64,000 bases of DNA from Nelumbo lutea (taxonomy: Eukaryota; Streptophyta; Magnoliopsida; Proteales; Nelumbonaceae), in NCBI GenBank assembly GCA_022828595.1, contig JAKGHH010000005.1:57469655-57533654 (forward strand), written 5' to 3'. The stretch's first letter is position 1; each line of letters starts with the position of its first letter. A program made the translations under genes and the position numbers. The notes under the pieces are model-generated. The model was not told the origin of the DNA. It saw only the letters and a list, made by a program, of their open reading frames with translations, and searched no databases. Shown piece after piece: positions 1 to 12,954 of the stretch.

Positions 1-267
1 ATCGTATTAAACAAAAATAAGTGATAAATAATAAGAATAATTTTTAGGTATAAAAATATAGAAATTTTTTATAACATATTATATATACATATGCACTCTT
101 TATTTGTGTATGTTATATTAATATTACAATATGATATAAATAATATATATTATAAAATATTTTATATTAGAAAATATCTATATAAATATATTAAGTTGAA
201 ATATGTATGAAGAAAAGCCTGAGAATGTAAGAAATGAAATATATAAGTAACTTTTGCCTTTTTCTCT
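1..267. other. AT-rich DNA, no gene seen
   Basis: Strongly AT-rich sequence with long runs of A/T dinucleotides and no open frame of note, no RNA gene and no clear transposon end. Confidence 0.5.
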
Positions 268-565
268 TAGAAATTACAAGAATTCCACATAAAGACAAAC
301 CCCTTATGTGATTGACTTGTAATTGCCTCTATATTATTCGAAATTTACATAACTACCACATATAAAACAAACTTTTCATCTTGTAATTGCCTTTTATGGT
401 ATTTTAAAATTACAAGACTACCACATACAAGACAAACCTTCCAATTTAATTGACTCTAAGGCATTCAAAAATTATATGAATGCCACATATAAGACAAATT
501 TACTCTCTTTACAACAATGCCTCTATGATATTCGAAAATTATAGCAATGCCATATATAATTATTT
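268..565. repeat. Diverged tandem repeat, about 66 bp period
   Basis: Four to five diverged units are visible, each built as aaattacaa.a..ccacatataa.acaaac, then a variable 15-20 bp, then ttgcctctat.atattcg. Unit starts are near 270, 340, 408, 470 and 536. It is non-coding. Confidence 0.7.
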
Positions 566-666
566 ACAATTATGCCTATAAAATAAAATGTCATCCATCT
601 TCTCTCTCGCTTAATTCTCTCTCTCCTCCTATTCCTTATCTCAACTTTTATTTATTCATTTATGTA

Positions 667-667
<1 letters not shown>

Positions 668-750
<83 letters not shown>
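668..750. repeat. (ATT)n microsatellite
   Basis: An uninterrupted run of about 28 ATT units. It generates a spurious tyrosine-rich open frame at 547-783, which is not a gene. Confidence 0.97.
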
Positions 751-1120
751 CTAAGCATTTATTTATTTAATAAAGTTAAATAAATTATTTCAAATCAATA
801 AAATAGAAAGAGATTTGATATTGAGAAAAAGATTTTAATAGACAATTATTTATTTATTTTACTAAACTATTTATTTTTTATTATTATCTAAGCATTTATT
901 TATTTAATAAAATTAAATAAATTATTTATAAATCAATAAAACAAAATAAATTTGACATTGAGAGAAAGATTTTTATAGACATTTATTTATTTTTTTTTAT
1001 TATTTAAACATTTATTTAGTTAATAAAAGTAAATAAATTATTTATAAATCAATAAAATAAAGGAAATTTGACATTAAAAGAAGGATTTTAATAGACATTT
1101 ATTTATTTATTTAGAAATAA
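751..1120. repeat. Three tandem AT-rich units of about 120-135 bp
   Basis: Units start at about 751, 887 and 1004. Each contains aagcatttatttatttaata, then aaataaattattt, then aatcaataaaa, then gaatt/gattttaatagacaa-type sequence, in the same order with small indels. They lie directly after the (ATT)n tract. Confidence 0.75.
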
Positions 1121-1163
1121 TTTACTAACAATTTATTCTTTCCCCTTGAGCCCAATATTTAGG

Positions 1164-1593
1164 TAGGGTTGTCAATGGGTCAGGTTCAACCTAATGGACC
1201 CGAACTAATTGAGCTGGTTCTAGTTCCAGGAACTAAAACCAACGAGTCGATTCTAGGTCTTGATGTAAGGTCCCAATTATTATTGGTTTAGAATATATAT
1301 ATATATATATATATATAATGTATAATATTATTAAATAAATAAATTATATATACTATACATATAATATATATAGAATATAAAATATATTATACATAAATAT
1401 TTATATTCTTATTTACTATAATCGAGTTTGTCAAGTCAGACCCGATTGTCTCAAGAACCAATCGGTTTAGTTTCGGTCCAAAAATTACAAACCCTATCGA
1501 GTTCGGGTCTAGATTCGGGTCCTCAACATTTCATGTTGGATCGGTTCCGGCTCCAATTGGCTCCAACCCAGGCCTGACCTTTTGATAGTTCTA
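1164..1593. mobile_element. hAT-like non-autonomous element (430 bp), 8-bp TSD
   Basis: Imperfect terminal inverted repeats TAGGGTTGTCAATGGGTCAG and (inverted end) TAGAACTATCAAAAGGTCAG match at 14 of the first 20 positions. The element is flanked by an identical 8-bp direct repeat TATTTAGG (1156-1163 and 1594-1601). The centre is AT-rich and no transposase is encoded. The 8-bp TSD points to hAT; the TIR start is only loosely hAT-like. Confidence 0.65.
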
Positions 1594-1601
1594 TATTTAG
1601 G

Positions 1602-2495
1602 GCTATCAATAGGTAGGTTTGAGCCTAATATTTATGAGGAAGGGGGGGGCAAAATTTAAGTGGAATGGGGGGCCATGGTTTCCTTGGGTCCCCTTGGTTC
1701 CATCCCTGAGGTTGGGATTAAACATATTCATAGGTCACGCCGTGATGTGACCTTTTCCTTTATATCAATCAAATATATTCAAATCTAAGTTTGAGCATGA
1801 CTAGACCATTGGGCCTAGATCTTGAGCCCAAGTCCAACCCCCATATAAAGCCCGAAGCTTGACCAAGAAATTGAGAAAAAATACTTGTATTCTTTATTCA
1901 ACATGCACCCAATATTTAGGATTGTTAATTGATTGGGTTTGGTTCTAGATAACTTGGACCAGTCATGTCCCAATAATAAATGAATAGTTACTTATTTATT
2001 TTATTACAATAAATAAATAATTTATTTATTTTATAAAATTAAATAAATTATTATCCATAGATTCTATTTATTTAATTTACTAACGTATTCAATTAGTTAA
2101 TAATTGATTTTACTAAGAAATTATTTCTCTTTCTCTCCAAACCTAATAATTCAGGGCTATCAATAGATTAGGTCTGCATTGGATAAGGACTGAACTAGGG
2201 ATTTTTTATGAAGGGGCTAAAATCTAAGTGGATTGGGGGTAGGTGGGGAGTGGGGGAATGGAAAAATATACATAAAGAGTGGGCATTTATTGGGCCATAG
2301 GGGGGCATGGCTCTTTGGTATCCCACTTTCTCGACCCTGGGGTTGGGATTAAACCTTTTCATAGGCCATATTAGACTTACGTTTATATTAACGGAACATA
2401 TTGAGGCCCAAGCTTGATCATGACCGAACGATTGGACCTAAATCTTGAGCTCAAGCTCGATCCCATATAAAGCCCAAAGCCCAGTTCAGCTATGC
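1602..2495. repeat. Pair of diverged direct repeats
   Basis: Segments of about 300-330 bp at roughly 1602-1900 and 2155-2490 share the same order of motifs: ggctatcaatag, an aaatctaagtgga..gggg block, catggt/ctttggt, ggttgggattaaac.t.ttcatagg, and a cttgagc(cc/tc)aag..ccatataaagccc block. They are old repeats of an unclassified element. No coding sequence is seen. Confidence 0.6.
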
Positions 2496-2679
2496 CGCTA
2501 AACCTTGCTCGTCCTCGTCCATGATCACCCATAACAATTCACAGAGGGACTGGATGTGCACGACAGAGCAGAAAATACGGACCGACATTTTTCCACGCTC
2601 CGCGTGTCTGTAGCGGGGTTGCCAAACTGTGCAGTGCGGCTGCCTACGAGCGTCTGAACTTTTGGTCTCTACTCTCTAC

Positions 2680-3929
2680 CCAGCGTCCCAGCCTTTTTAG
2701 GCAATAACTCTCCAAGTTCGACCCTTTCTCTTCATCCCAAGTCTCTCAAATAGTGCTGGTCTTGCTGGGGCAGAAGACGTCGGCATCGAAAAAGTGTCAA
2801 TCGAGGTATAATCTCTCTCTAGTCTCTGCTCTCTAGCATGAAAAGCAAGTAGCTCTTCATATCGAAGGGCTGACCCTAATTTGATTTTGAGTTGAACCTG
2901 TAAACTGATGCCGCCGCTCATTTGATGACAACCTCGACTAAAGTTTCTCTTCCGATGAATTTTCTTTCTAGCGAGTGTGAATCTATGGACGCTTTTGTTA
3001 ATCAACTGCTTCGTTATTGTTGGGGGCTTTGTTATCTGTTTGACTGACCTTGCAATTTGATGGATGGATTTTTGGGATTTGTAATAGGCTAATCAAGTAT
3101 TGATATGTATATACAAATGCAGATATCAAAGATAATTAATAATAAACTATTTAAAATCTTTTTATTTTCTTTTTTTCCTGGTTTACTGCTGCACCTGGTC
3201 ATTTGAATGAGAGTGACAAGTAAATAACTCTTTGGTTGCAAGGCTCCATGGTTCTTGTATATAAGTTGAAGTAGTACTTCATGGGTCACACTATCCAATT
3301 TGTAGGATCGATTTAATGGTAGATGTTATTGATAGGAAGTCTCTGTTGGATATATCCATGGAATTTAGTTATACGGTGAAGTTACTCGTATAGGTGGAAA
3401 TGACACCTTGGTGTATGGTTCGATGAACTTCAAATTTTTGATCAATTAGTGAAGTTCTTGTGAAAATTTATAAAGATTAATGTGTAGTATCTAAACTAGG
3501 GATAAACTAACACGTATTATCCAAGTAATGAATTTTCAATGCATAAGAATTCTCATTCAAAGACATTTTCATGCCTATATATACAAACTCCCACCGGAGA
3601 TTATTTGATGAAAGGCCGTCTCACCCAACAAATTTTAAGAGAACAATCTTCTTTCTGCATTTCTAGCAGATACTTTCATTCCGCATATCCTTTTATCCTT
3701 CTTTTTACAGTTGTCAAGGAAACCCTAGCCTTCCATAAACCCATGAATCCATACTTTTTTTTTAACAGGGCAATCAATTTGTTGGAGTTATATCTTGGTT
3801 TAGAATGTGCATGGCAAGCATATTTGACTCTATTATATCATATAATTAGTTTCTTCTTGTTCTTTTCTTCCAGAAATCATTGAACATTGTGCTTCTTGAG
3901 AAAACTATCCTTAGCACTCAGTCCCCAAT
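2680..3929 (+). promoter_or_regulatory. Probable 5' UTR of NRPB4 with a leader intron
   Basis: Upstream of the NRPB4 ATG there is a pyrimidine-rich acceptor (ttcttttcttccag, ending at 3873) followed by a 56-nt untranslated stretch to the ATG at 3930. A plausible donor (tcgag|gtataatc) lies near 2807 in a less AT-rich, leader-like stretch. The simplest reading is a non-coding first exon around 2680-2806 and a leader intron of about 1.07 kb. The transcription start cannot be placed from sequence. Short open frames at 2697-3005 and 3539-3883 in this stretch have no recognisable product. Confidence 0.45.
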
Positions 3930-6900
3930 ATGTCTGGAGAGGAGGAAGAAAATGCTGCGGAGATGAAAATTGGAGATGGTAAAATTGTAACCTTTTAATG
4001 TATTTTGTGTTGTTGTTTACTCATTTATTTATACTTTCACCATCCCTACACCATGGGTCTTCCCATTTTGGCGCATCATGCATGGTATTTATATAGATTT
4101 TCAATTAAGTTCCATTACTTAGGCTGACTTAATTGGGGACAAGAAGGGGAGCGGGGGAGAGGAGATGTGCTTAATTATCCATGGCCTTACAATCATCCAA
4201 TGATCCCTTGAACTCCATCTTTGAAAAGGGACTCTTCATTCAATCACTTATTTTTGCATTATGGTTGTATTTGTTATTTATAGCAAGATTGAAGTCTATT
4301 TTTTCATGTGAAATGGAATGAGGATTATGTGTGTGTGTGGATTCTGGGGCCTGGGGTGGGAATGAGGTAAGTTTGGGTGATTAAAGATTGTATTTAAATG
4401 AGAGAAAATTAAAGTGGAAATTGAAAAGAAAGTGTGCCCAACAACAACATTGGAATTTATGTCATGAAAAGCTTTAAATAAGTTATTGTCTTGGTCAGTA
4501 TTATCATCCCAAGATGCATGCTTCATGAAGCACTTATGTCATTCATTTTCTTTATAATTTCATGTAGGATGCAGGCAGTTCACCGAAGCTGTCTTTTATT
4601 TCTTAAGTTAAGGTTGTATAGAAAATACATTCTTACTATTGCTGTCATGAAACTATGTTTTACATGTCAAAGAGACTTCAAAAATTGGCCCCTCCCTTCC
4701 CTTGTGGGTTTTTGGAGATGTTTATATTAGGCACTTGCCAAGGATGGGACTTATTGAGGCCCGTATCTCAATGAAGGACAGCTTATCTTTGAACTTTTAC
4801 TTTCTATTGTTTTTCTGTTGAAGCTTCCTGGTCATCATTGTATACATAGGGTTTTCCTCTTTGGGGTGAAGGGTGTGCTAGTAATATTTATTGAGATTGA
4901 AGAAAGGGGTTAAATTCGGTGGGGATGGGAGGAGCCTACATGTCACAATGGAGGATTTGACGGTTGACTCTGATGATATTCTTCAAGGTTGCTAGGGATA
5001 GATAAGTACAGCAAGGTGAAGAGGAATAGAGATATTGAATATCATTTTGGCAGGGGTCTTTAAGTGGGGCAAATCAAGACAGTAGTTGCCTAGTTGGTTT
5101 TAGGGTTGGGGGAAAAAAGAAAAGTTAAAAGGGGGGCTTGTGATCCACTTCTTGAATTTTGTGGAATAGGTAGGGGTCATACTTTAAGTTTTTCTTGGGC
5201 ATCATAGGTTGTATTATGGCTGCAGAAAAATGTTTTTTAGGCTGGTTCCTTAGATTGTTATACCACTGTTACCACAAGCTATGTACTGTTTATAATCAAA
5301 AGAAGGGTGAAGAAATTGATGCCTGCCATGCCAATCATCATTATGAAAATTCCTAAATTTGGTCCCTAAAAATGAAAATCCTTGAGAATGGAAGACCAAG
5401 GAACAAAGCTGCTCAGTCTTCCCAATGACTTGACAATTCAGTTCCCCAACCTATCAAAAATCCACTTATTTTGTTCCTTCCAACTAAATGGAAAATGAGA
5501 CCAACTCCAGAAGATAACCTGCCGATGCTGCTAAATCCCTTGATAGGTCATGCTTGAATAACATTTGAAATACTCCTTGGCTTATTTCAATCACCTATTA
5601 TGACCAAAAAGTTTCGTGAAATAGATTGAATTGTGAAGCCATCCATTTTTTATGGATAGTTTTTAAGTCATCCATTCGTTCTGAAAATTGAGATGTTTAA
5701 CATGTATCTGCTGGTTGTATGCCTATAGACTCATAGACATGCATATCTGACTTAGATTTTTTGTTGTTACACCACACAACATTTGCCTTGCAGTTACATT
5801 TGCACTTTTAACATTGAAGAGCTGTGTTCTTTTCAGAATTTTTAAAGGCCAAGTGTTTAATGAATTGTGAAGTAGCTCTAATTCTTGATCGGAAATATGA
5901 GCAGCTTCAGCAGATGTCTGATGATCCTATGAATCAAGTTTCCCAGTGAGTGTCAGTCTAATTTTCCCAGCATCTTGTCAACTTTAGGGTGAAATTTCCC
6001 AATTTAATTCTGCAGCTTCAATCTATTACCACCTATCACACCATTGGAATGTGATCACTGTTATCTTGATTTTCAGAGTATTCGAAAAATCACTGCAGTA
6101 TGTGAAGCGCTTTAGCCGCTACAAAAATCCTGATGCAGTTAGGCAGGTCCGAGAGTATCCTCCAAATTTTTAGAGGAAAGTTATTGAAGTCACATTATGC
6201 AATTTTATCTGTTGACAAAATTCTATAGTGCAATCTATTTTGTAGGTTACTGGAATTGATTGACTGGTCAAGTGTTATATCTTGCCTTTATATTGTATTT
6301 TGGTGAAATAGTACCTTAATGAGATTTAGCCACAAAACATATGATTGACTGACAAAGCAATCATGAATTCATGATGAGGTCAAGACTATGAGATGATCAC
6401 ATTGAACTTTGCACTGCTACCATGATATCATGGGATCTTTTATTGTTATGAATTAGTCTTATGGGTCATTATACCATATGCTTTAAGAACTAAGAAGAAT
6501 TTGGAAACGAGTTGTCAAATATTGAAATGAACGCATTGCTAATTGATTTCCTGTGAAGTTGTACATATGCTTTAAGAACTAAGAAGAATTTGGAAACAAG
6601 TTGTCAAATATTGAAATGAACGCATTGCTAATTGATTTCCTGTGAAGTTGTGATTTCTTATGCTTTTTATGCTTTATTGCCCCTTTAACCCTCATATTTC
6701 TCCAATATGAGCAATTAGATTCTTAACTGACCCTCAGAATCCTTAGTAGATACCAATTGGCTGAATTTGAGGTAATGTAACAGACCATCCACTAAATAGA
6801 AATCTTTTATTTTTTGTATTCTCATATGAAAACCATCTTGGTTTATTTAACTCTTTTGTTTGTCCATTGCAGCTTTGTGTACTTGGCAATCTTTGTCCTG

Positions 6901-9788
6901 AAACTGTGGAGGAAGCCATAGCTATGGTTCCATCTATTAAGGTAAGATCATTTATAAACCCATCCATTTTTTTTTCAACTTGATCCATTCTTGCAAGATG
7001 ATTAGTGGTTTTACAGGAAAATGTCACTCTTGCAATGTTTTACATAAATATATACATGCATGGCAATACACATTTATATGAGAGCGTGAGAATATAGGTT
7101 CAAGTCTGGGAGCAGCCAGTTAAGCACGAAGAAATGCTGAAGGCTAGAACTGTATCCAGTCCACCCTCCCAAAAACCCTGGATAGTTGGAACCAATATTG
7201 GGTAATGGCCTTCTACAATGTTAGAGGCAATCCCCAAGAATCCATGGTGTGTTGGAATCCTAAATCGAACACAGACACTTCATTCATTAAGGAGAGTTTA
7301 TATAACACTGGTTTGAAGCAAATTGTGGTGTTGGGAAAGAATGATAAGACATGCTCCTATTTACTAATCACATGTAAAAAACTAATCTATTTCAAGGAGG
7401 GAGGGATGAGGGAAGGAAACCAATAAGAAATGCAAACTGAAATATTTGATGAACATCTTTTCTGGATGGCTGGGGTCAACATTGGGTAATGGCCTTTTAC
7501 CACCTTTCTAGATAGAAACCTATCCTTGAAGACTTTCATTGTCTCTGATGTAGGATGACTATGACCAAGTGTGAGTATAGGAAAGTATTCATCGACTAGA
7601 ATATGGTTTAGGGAATGCTTCATTGACTCAGGATGAGGGTTAAAAAGGTTCTCAGTTGTACCTGCTAACTGAAAATTCTGTTGGGTGGGAAAATAGAAAA
7701 AAATTTAAATTAATCAGTGGGGAGGAATTTTTTATTGAAATTTATAGAGATATTTAGAATGACAGATTATATGGGCTGATTTAAAACAAATACAGTCTGA
7801 ACAGTTTTTCCACAGATGGAGTGATGGACAAAAAATTCTTTTCATGAGAGAAATTGCCGAATTTCCAGAAGCTATGGTTTTACATGGAGTTTTGGGATGA
7901 ATTTTAGTATGAAGATCTATAGGAGGTATTCAAATGTGGAGCAATGGGAGATTGTTTGGCATAGAAGGACGGAAATGACTGAAATAGGAAAGAAAATTCA
8001 GTCTTGGATATAAACTAAAGAAAAGCATACCTGGATGAGTTTCGGTCCTTTACAGGTGTTGAATGAATTTTGATGATGAATGTAATATCTTCTTACAAAA
8101 TTAGAGAGAATATAGAGAGAAAGAAGAGAGATAAAACCCTTAAATCAATCGAGGCCTCCAATCACTCTAGGGTATGGGAATCATTCACCACTCTTAGAAT
8201 TAATCTATTAGAATTTGGTCAAACTCAACTAATTGATATTTAGAATGTTACATATTTATAGATTGTAGACCAATAAATGTTCTAATTGACTTGAGAGAAA
8301 TAAGGTACAAGATTGCCACTATCCTACTTTAATTCAAAGGAACTAAATCCTAAACTACTTACGCAATGATTCTGAAGCTTTAAGTATAAACCAATGATAA
8401 CTAGACAAATCACACTCTTGGACAGCATGTACAATGACCAAAATGCCTCTATTTGCTAAAATATAAAAAACTATTAGTGGTCAAAATCTTGTATCTAACT
8501 TGTCTCCAACATAAGTTTTCCTTGCAAATTCTACAAGAAACTTCAAGGAGTGTATATTTCCACGATATTTTACCAGGCATCCCAATGCCCTACCATTCAT
8601 GGGTAAGCATCAATGAACCATAATACTTGGATACCTTCAAATGCATAGCATTCCTATATTGGGCATGATACACAAATACACAATATCACAGGAGTTTATT
8701 AAAAATGCCTTCTTTTTTTTTTTTTTGTATTACATACTACACATTACAGGGTGCACACCCACTGGTCATACCACGGAGAGTATACTTTATGGAACTAGCA
8801 CTTCTAAAATATGTAGGAAACATTTTTAAACAAATCATACCATCAAAAACATGTATTTATTAGAAGCTTAATTAAATTTAGCAAGATGAAAGAACTGAGA
8901 AATGGCACTTCAAAAACCAGGTAGAAATGCATGAGATAGTCCTGTATCCCAAACCTCTTTTTGTGTCACCATTCATATCTGGGCATAGCCCATGAAACAT
9001 CATATACCCATTTGGAGGTTGGAGCTTCAGATGGTTCCGTTTAGGGAGAGTTGGCCACTCCCTCAAGGAGTTGGATTTTTTTATTCTTTTTTTCGTGGTT
9101 GTATGGGAAAAAAAAAAGAGAAATGAAGGCAGCAGGAGTCTGGTACAACCATATTGGCATTTTCAGTTAAAGAATATTATTTGGTGTATTTCCCTTATTA
9201 ACCCATGAGATTCGTACTGTCAATTATTCATTGGCTCATAGTGAAACCTTAAGGTTTTCTCTTACAATCTCTTTTTCTTCCTTCCCTCGTTGTCTTTCTC
9301 CAGCCAGTAAGTGAGAAACACGGTAGAGATCTCATCAGTATTCTTAGACTGTGTTGACCCAGGCAGTTCAACTGATAACCTGGATAGGTGACCTGGTCCC
9401 AGGTTTGGATGATTCGACCATGTTAACAGACCAACAACCTGGATGAACTGTCGAAGTTGCCACCCAAACAGCTTTCTGCGTCAATAGACTGTCTGGGTTT
9501 TAAAATAGGATTCTCACATGAGAGCCATCTCACCTGATCACCGCTCCCTTTAAAATCTGTTGTTGCGTTATCTGTTTTCTTTTTGCTTTTTCCTCGTTAT
9601 AAATTTTAAAAGACATGAAATATTGTTAAAGCTACTGCTATATTTCACATGCTGATTAGCCGTGCTTGTTTCTGCTCTTTTGTTAATTAAGAAATTTACT
9701 TACTTTGCAGACCAGAGGACGTATGCACGATGATGATCAAATTGAGAAAATGCTGACTGACCTCTCATTGATCAAGAAATTTGAGTAA
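3930..9788 (+). CDS. NRPB4: RNA polymerase II subunit RPB4 (NRPB4), six coding exons
   Basis: Coding exons, read by eye with GT-AG borders and consistent phases, are 3930-3978, 5837-5945, 6077-6154, 6738-6771, 6873-6941 and 9711-9788 (TAA). They sum to 417 nt, 138 aa, the usual length of plant RPB4. The protein opens MSGEEEENAAEMKIGD, continues with EFLKAKCLMNCEVAL, QYVKRFSRYKNPDAVRQ and LCVLGNLCPETVEEAIAMVP, and ends LSLIKKFE. These are hallmark plant RPB4 segments (RNA_pol_Rpb4/HRDC-like fold). RPB4 pairs with RPB7 to form the stalk of nuclear Pol II; that role is family knowledge. Introns are uneven: intron 3 carries an 89-bp tandem duplication and intron 5 (2.77 kb) a 2.1 kb repeat also present at 15239-17375. 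The gene converges on the PDCD2-C gene. No stop or frameshift is seen, so it looks functional. Confidence 0.96.
6475..6651. repeat. 89-bp tandem duplication in NRPB4 intron 3
   Basis: Two head-to-tail copies (6475-6562 and 6564-6651) start catatgctttaagaac and end ctgtgaagttgt. They differ by one substitution in the repeated core (aaacgagttg versus aaacaagttg), which implies a recent duplication. It lies well inside intron 3 and should not affect the splice sites. Confidence 0.92.
6987..9136 (+). repeat. 2.1 kb dispersed direct repeat, copy 1 (NRPB4 intron 5)
   Basis: Begins attcttgcaagatgat and ends in a gggaaaaaaaaaagagaaatgaag stretch. The same sequence, in the same orientation and collinear apart from small indels (for example a 24-bp segment near 16955 absent here), recurs at 15239-17375. 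It holds no long open frame, no clear TIR or LTR and no recognised domain, so the type of element is unknown. It fills most of NRPB4 intron 5. Confidence 0.9.
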
Positions 9789-10219
9789 TAGCCTCACAGT
9801 GTTTCTCCCTTGCAGTATCCCTTTTATAGATGCTAAGACAAATCCCATCATTTTCAGTGTGATGACTATAAAGACCCCAAGGAGTAAAAGAACTTAGCTA
9901 TTCTTGTGCAATTATTTGTGGCTTATAATAGGGACCGGATTCATGTAATTATCTATACACTTCTTTGTATGTTTGCTTTATCCATCAAACATGTGGAGGA
10001 TCTGGATTGGCTATTTACGAACCCCAGGCTAGGAAAAGTGAAAACAGTACAGTCAATTCTCGCCATATGAGCCCATATGATCTACTTCCTACCACCAAGA
10101 GATAAGCATGCCGATGCTGGAGAAGCTCATATAAATCTCAAAAATATATTAATACTATTATAAAACCTACGACTGATCATCATAAATGAGAACAAAAGAA
10201 TCATATATTTCTTTGATAT

Positions 10220-11850
10220 GACCAAAAGATACTAAGAATTTTGTACAAAATAATTGCAAAAGTGTTCTCTTTGGATAAAGAAAGTCCTTCCTATTATTAT
10301 TGCATCCAACCAAGGAACATTTGTGAAAGGAAGATAGATAAATGATCAAATCCTAATTGCAAATGAGAGCTTGGACTTGTGCCCTAGTTGAATGGTCTTT
10401 TGTGTTGGAGGTGTTGAGATGCTTTGGATTTTGGGATAGATGATGCAAATGGATATAGGGTTATGTTAGGAGTTGTCACTATTCCATTCTGGTAATTGTG
10501 ATAGATTTCTTCTCCACTTTAAGATGAGTAAGGCAAGGTGACCCACTTCCTCCTTTTTGTTCACTTTAATTGTGAATGTTCTTAGAAGATTAATTCATAG
10601 AGCTGATTTGAGGAATTTATTAAGAGGATGGAGAGTAGTAAGGGAGGAAGTTCCACTTACACAATTTGCAGGTGATACAACTCTATTTTGTGAAAGTGGA
10701 CATAAATTGGATTAGAAACTTAAAATTGGCAATACAGCTCTTCGAATAAATGTCTAATCCCAAGGTGAACTTTGACTAGAGTTATATAATAGGGATCAAT
10801 TGGATTAGGAACTTACCTGTTTACTTCCTGTTAATGTTTAAGATTCCAGCCAAAAGTCTCAAACATGTTGGAAAAATTAATGAATCACTTATTATGAGAA
10901 CTAGGAGAGGAGAAGAAGGACTATAGGGTGGGTTAAGAGAGGTGGTAACTAGAAGTAAAATCCTAAGAGGTCTTGGGATAGGGAATATTAGGAAAAAAAA
11001 ACATGACTTTGCTAAGGAAGTGGTTGTGAAGATTTCCTTTGGAAATTGATAAATTGTGGATGAAGATAGTTGCTAGCTTTCATGGGTTGGCTAGGATCCT
11101 GGAATTCTGGCAAGAGCTATAATTGCATCTCCGTGGAAAGCCATCCATAATATACTTCTAGCATTCTCTCATTGGACAAGTATGGCTTGAATTCAGGTAA
11201 CCTAATAAAATTTTGGGAATAAACTTGGGTTGGGGGTTCCCTTTTGATGGAACAGTTCCCCTCTTTGTATACTCTATCAAACCTAAAAAATGAATCTATC
11301 TCTTCCTTCAGACTCAACTTCTAGCTTTAGGTGGAACCTAAGCATGAAAAGGGCCATTAGGGATACAGATTTGAACTGCATTTTGACTTTGTTAAACATC
11401 CTTGATAATTTTTTTTCTCTTCACCCCATTAAGGAAGATATCGGAATCTGAACCCCCTCCTCCTCGAGTGCCTTCTCTTGCACCTCTTTTTTTTAAACCT
11501 TAACTCATTCTCTTGCTCCTCTCGGATTGCCCTTCCCTATTAAAGAAGTTTGGTCCTCCTTAGGTTGGTAGTTTTTGTTGAAAAACTTTCTTAGAAAGAA
11601 TCAACACAAATGACCTACTTCAAAAAAATAGACCAAATTCTTATTTATCCCCAAATCGGTGTTCTCTCTCTGCAAGGTTGATGGGGAAACTGGCTACCTC
11701 CTTATGGTTACTTGCATGTTTGCTAAATCTATTTGAGAGTGGGTTTTCTCCCTTTTTGGGTGTAATTGGAACCCCCCTTTGAATGTGTTCAATCTCCCTA
11801 CCATTCCCTTCTCTTCCTTACTTTTTCCTAAAAACCAAACACAACCTAAA
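10220..11850 (+). pseudogene. Degenerate LINE (L1-type) ORF2 relic: RT and zf-RVT
   Basis: Broken + strand frames give [51 protein letters not shown] (decayed FADD box), SPWKAIHN, IKFWE, and near 11640-11780 SPNRCSLCKVDGET with FSLFGCNWNPP. The order matches the reverse transcriptase and the RT-associated zinc-binding region of plant L1 elements. Multiple frameshifts and stops are present. The 5' end (endonuclease, ORF1) and the RNase H end are missing. It lies between NRPB4 and the last exon of the PDCD2-C gene. Confidence 0.85.
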
Positions 11851-12954
11851 GGATAGCAAGTCGACAACCACATCATCCCGTTTCTTCATTTTAATAGCAT
11901 TGCCATTGTTGTGTGGTTAGATTTTGTTAGTAGCAGTCTCTTCAAACAAGAACGGATAACTCGATGGAACCTAGGGTTTTTTGATCCTCAAGTTTGGAAA
12001 ATAAATTTTTTCTTCTATGGGTCTTCTTGTTTTTTGGATTTTGAGGGGGGGGGGGAGGGGATTGATCAATGGGATTTTGGTTCCTATTGACAAAAAAATC
12101 CATATTCCTTTTTCAGATTTATGTGGGACTCATGGAAAAATTATTTTCCCTATTAATATCATTATACCCATCACCCATGTGGATAAATAACTTTCCTATG
12201 GGGAAAGTTGTCAATGCATGGGATAAAATTACCCCTTTTAATAATGACTTTTTATGGTTAAAATGGTCATAATAATATGAGAAATAAAAGAACATGGATA
12301 AATGCACTTACCCAGGTAAATAGTACCTTACGGAAAAGCAAACAGAGCCTTTATTTAAAGAATTTGAAGCAAACATCTTAAATGGACTAAATCAACTTGG
12401 TCTAGTGGGGTTCTCTGCTTATGGGCCAGAACTTCCCTGCTGGGATGAGGGCATGGCTGGGCCCGGATCTGCTGCAAGCAAAAACTCTGGCACACGGCAT
12501 CCAATCACACATCTTCCAGGTACATGTATGTGAAATTTCCAATATGCGACCGTATGCCCCTGTTTTGAGAGTGTAGAGTACCTCATGACGGTTTCTGAAA
12601 TAATATGTTGCCTGGTTGGCATAGGAGATACAGGTGTAGGGTACACCCATCAACTACAGGTTCTTTCTACAGCTGGGGATGGTAAGGCCGCCTTTCCAAT
12701 CTACATGCTGGGAGCCTGGGACACTTAACATTCCGGCCGTGATACCATTTTTTTTTTATTGAAATAGTGAGTCTAGTGACACCAATCTTTTACCTTTTCA
12801 GAGAGAACATAACACCAGTATTGGCCACGATATGCCGTAAGCCAGGAAAGGACCCGATTGAATAATATAAACCATTAAACTAACCGTAATCATTTGCAAA
12901 ATTGCTATTAATTGCATTTTGTTTATTACGGGAAAATTAATAGAGAACCACAAT
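11851..12954. other. Intergenic, no gene recognised
   Basis: Contains a G-run near 12045-12058 and moderately GC-rich sequence at 12400-12720 with short overlapping open frames on the - strand. None resembles a known protein. No RNA gene was seen. Confidence 0.5.

Noticed and set aside
547..783. 78-codon open frame with a long tyrosine run
   Set aside because: It is the (ATT)n microsatellite read in one frame; no conserved sequence on either side.
3343..3740. Solo LTR in the NRPB4 leader intron (TGTTGG start, tatatata box)
   Set aside because: No matching 3' terminus or 5-bp target duplication could be found.
12402..12653. Two overlapping 75-83-codon - strand frames
   Set aside because: No motif, no splice context and no start preference; treated as chance frames in a GC-richer patch.
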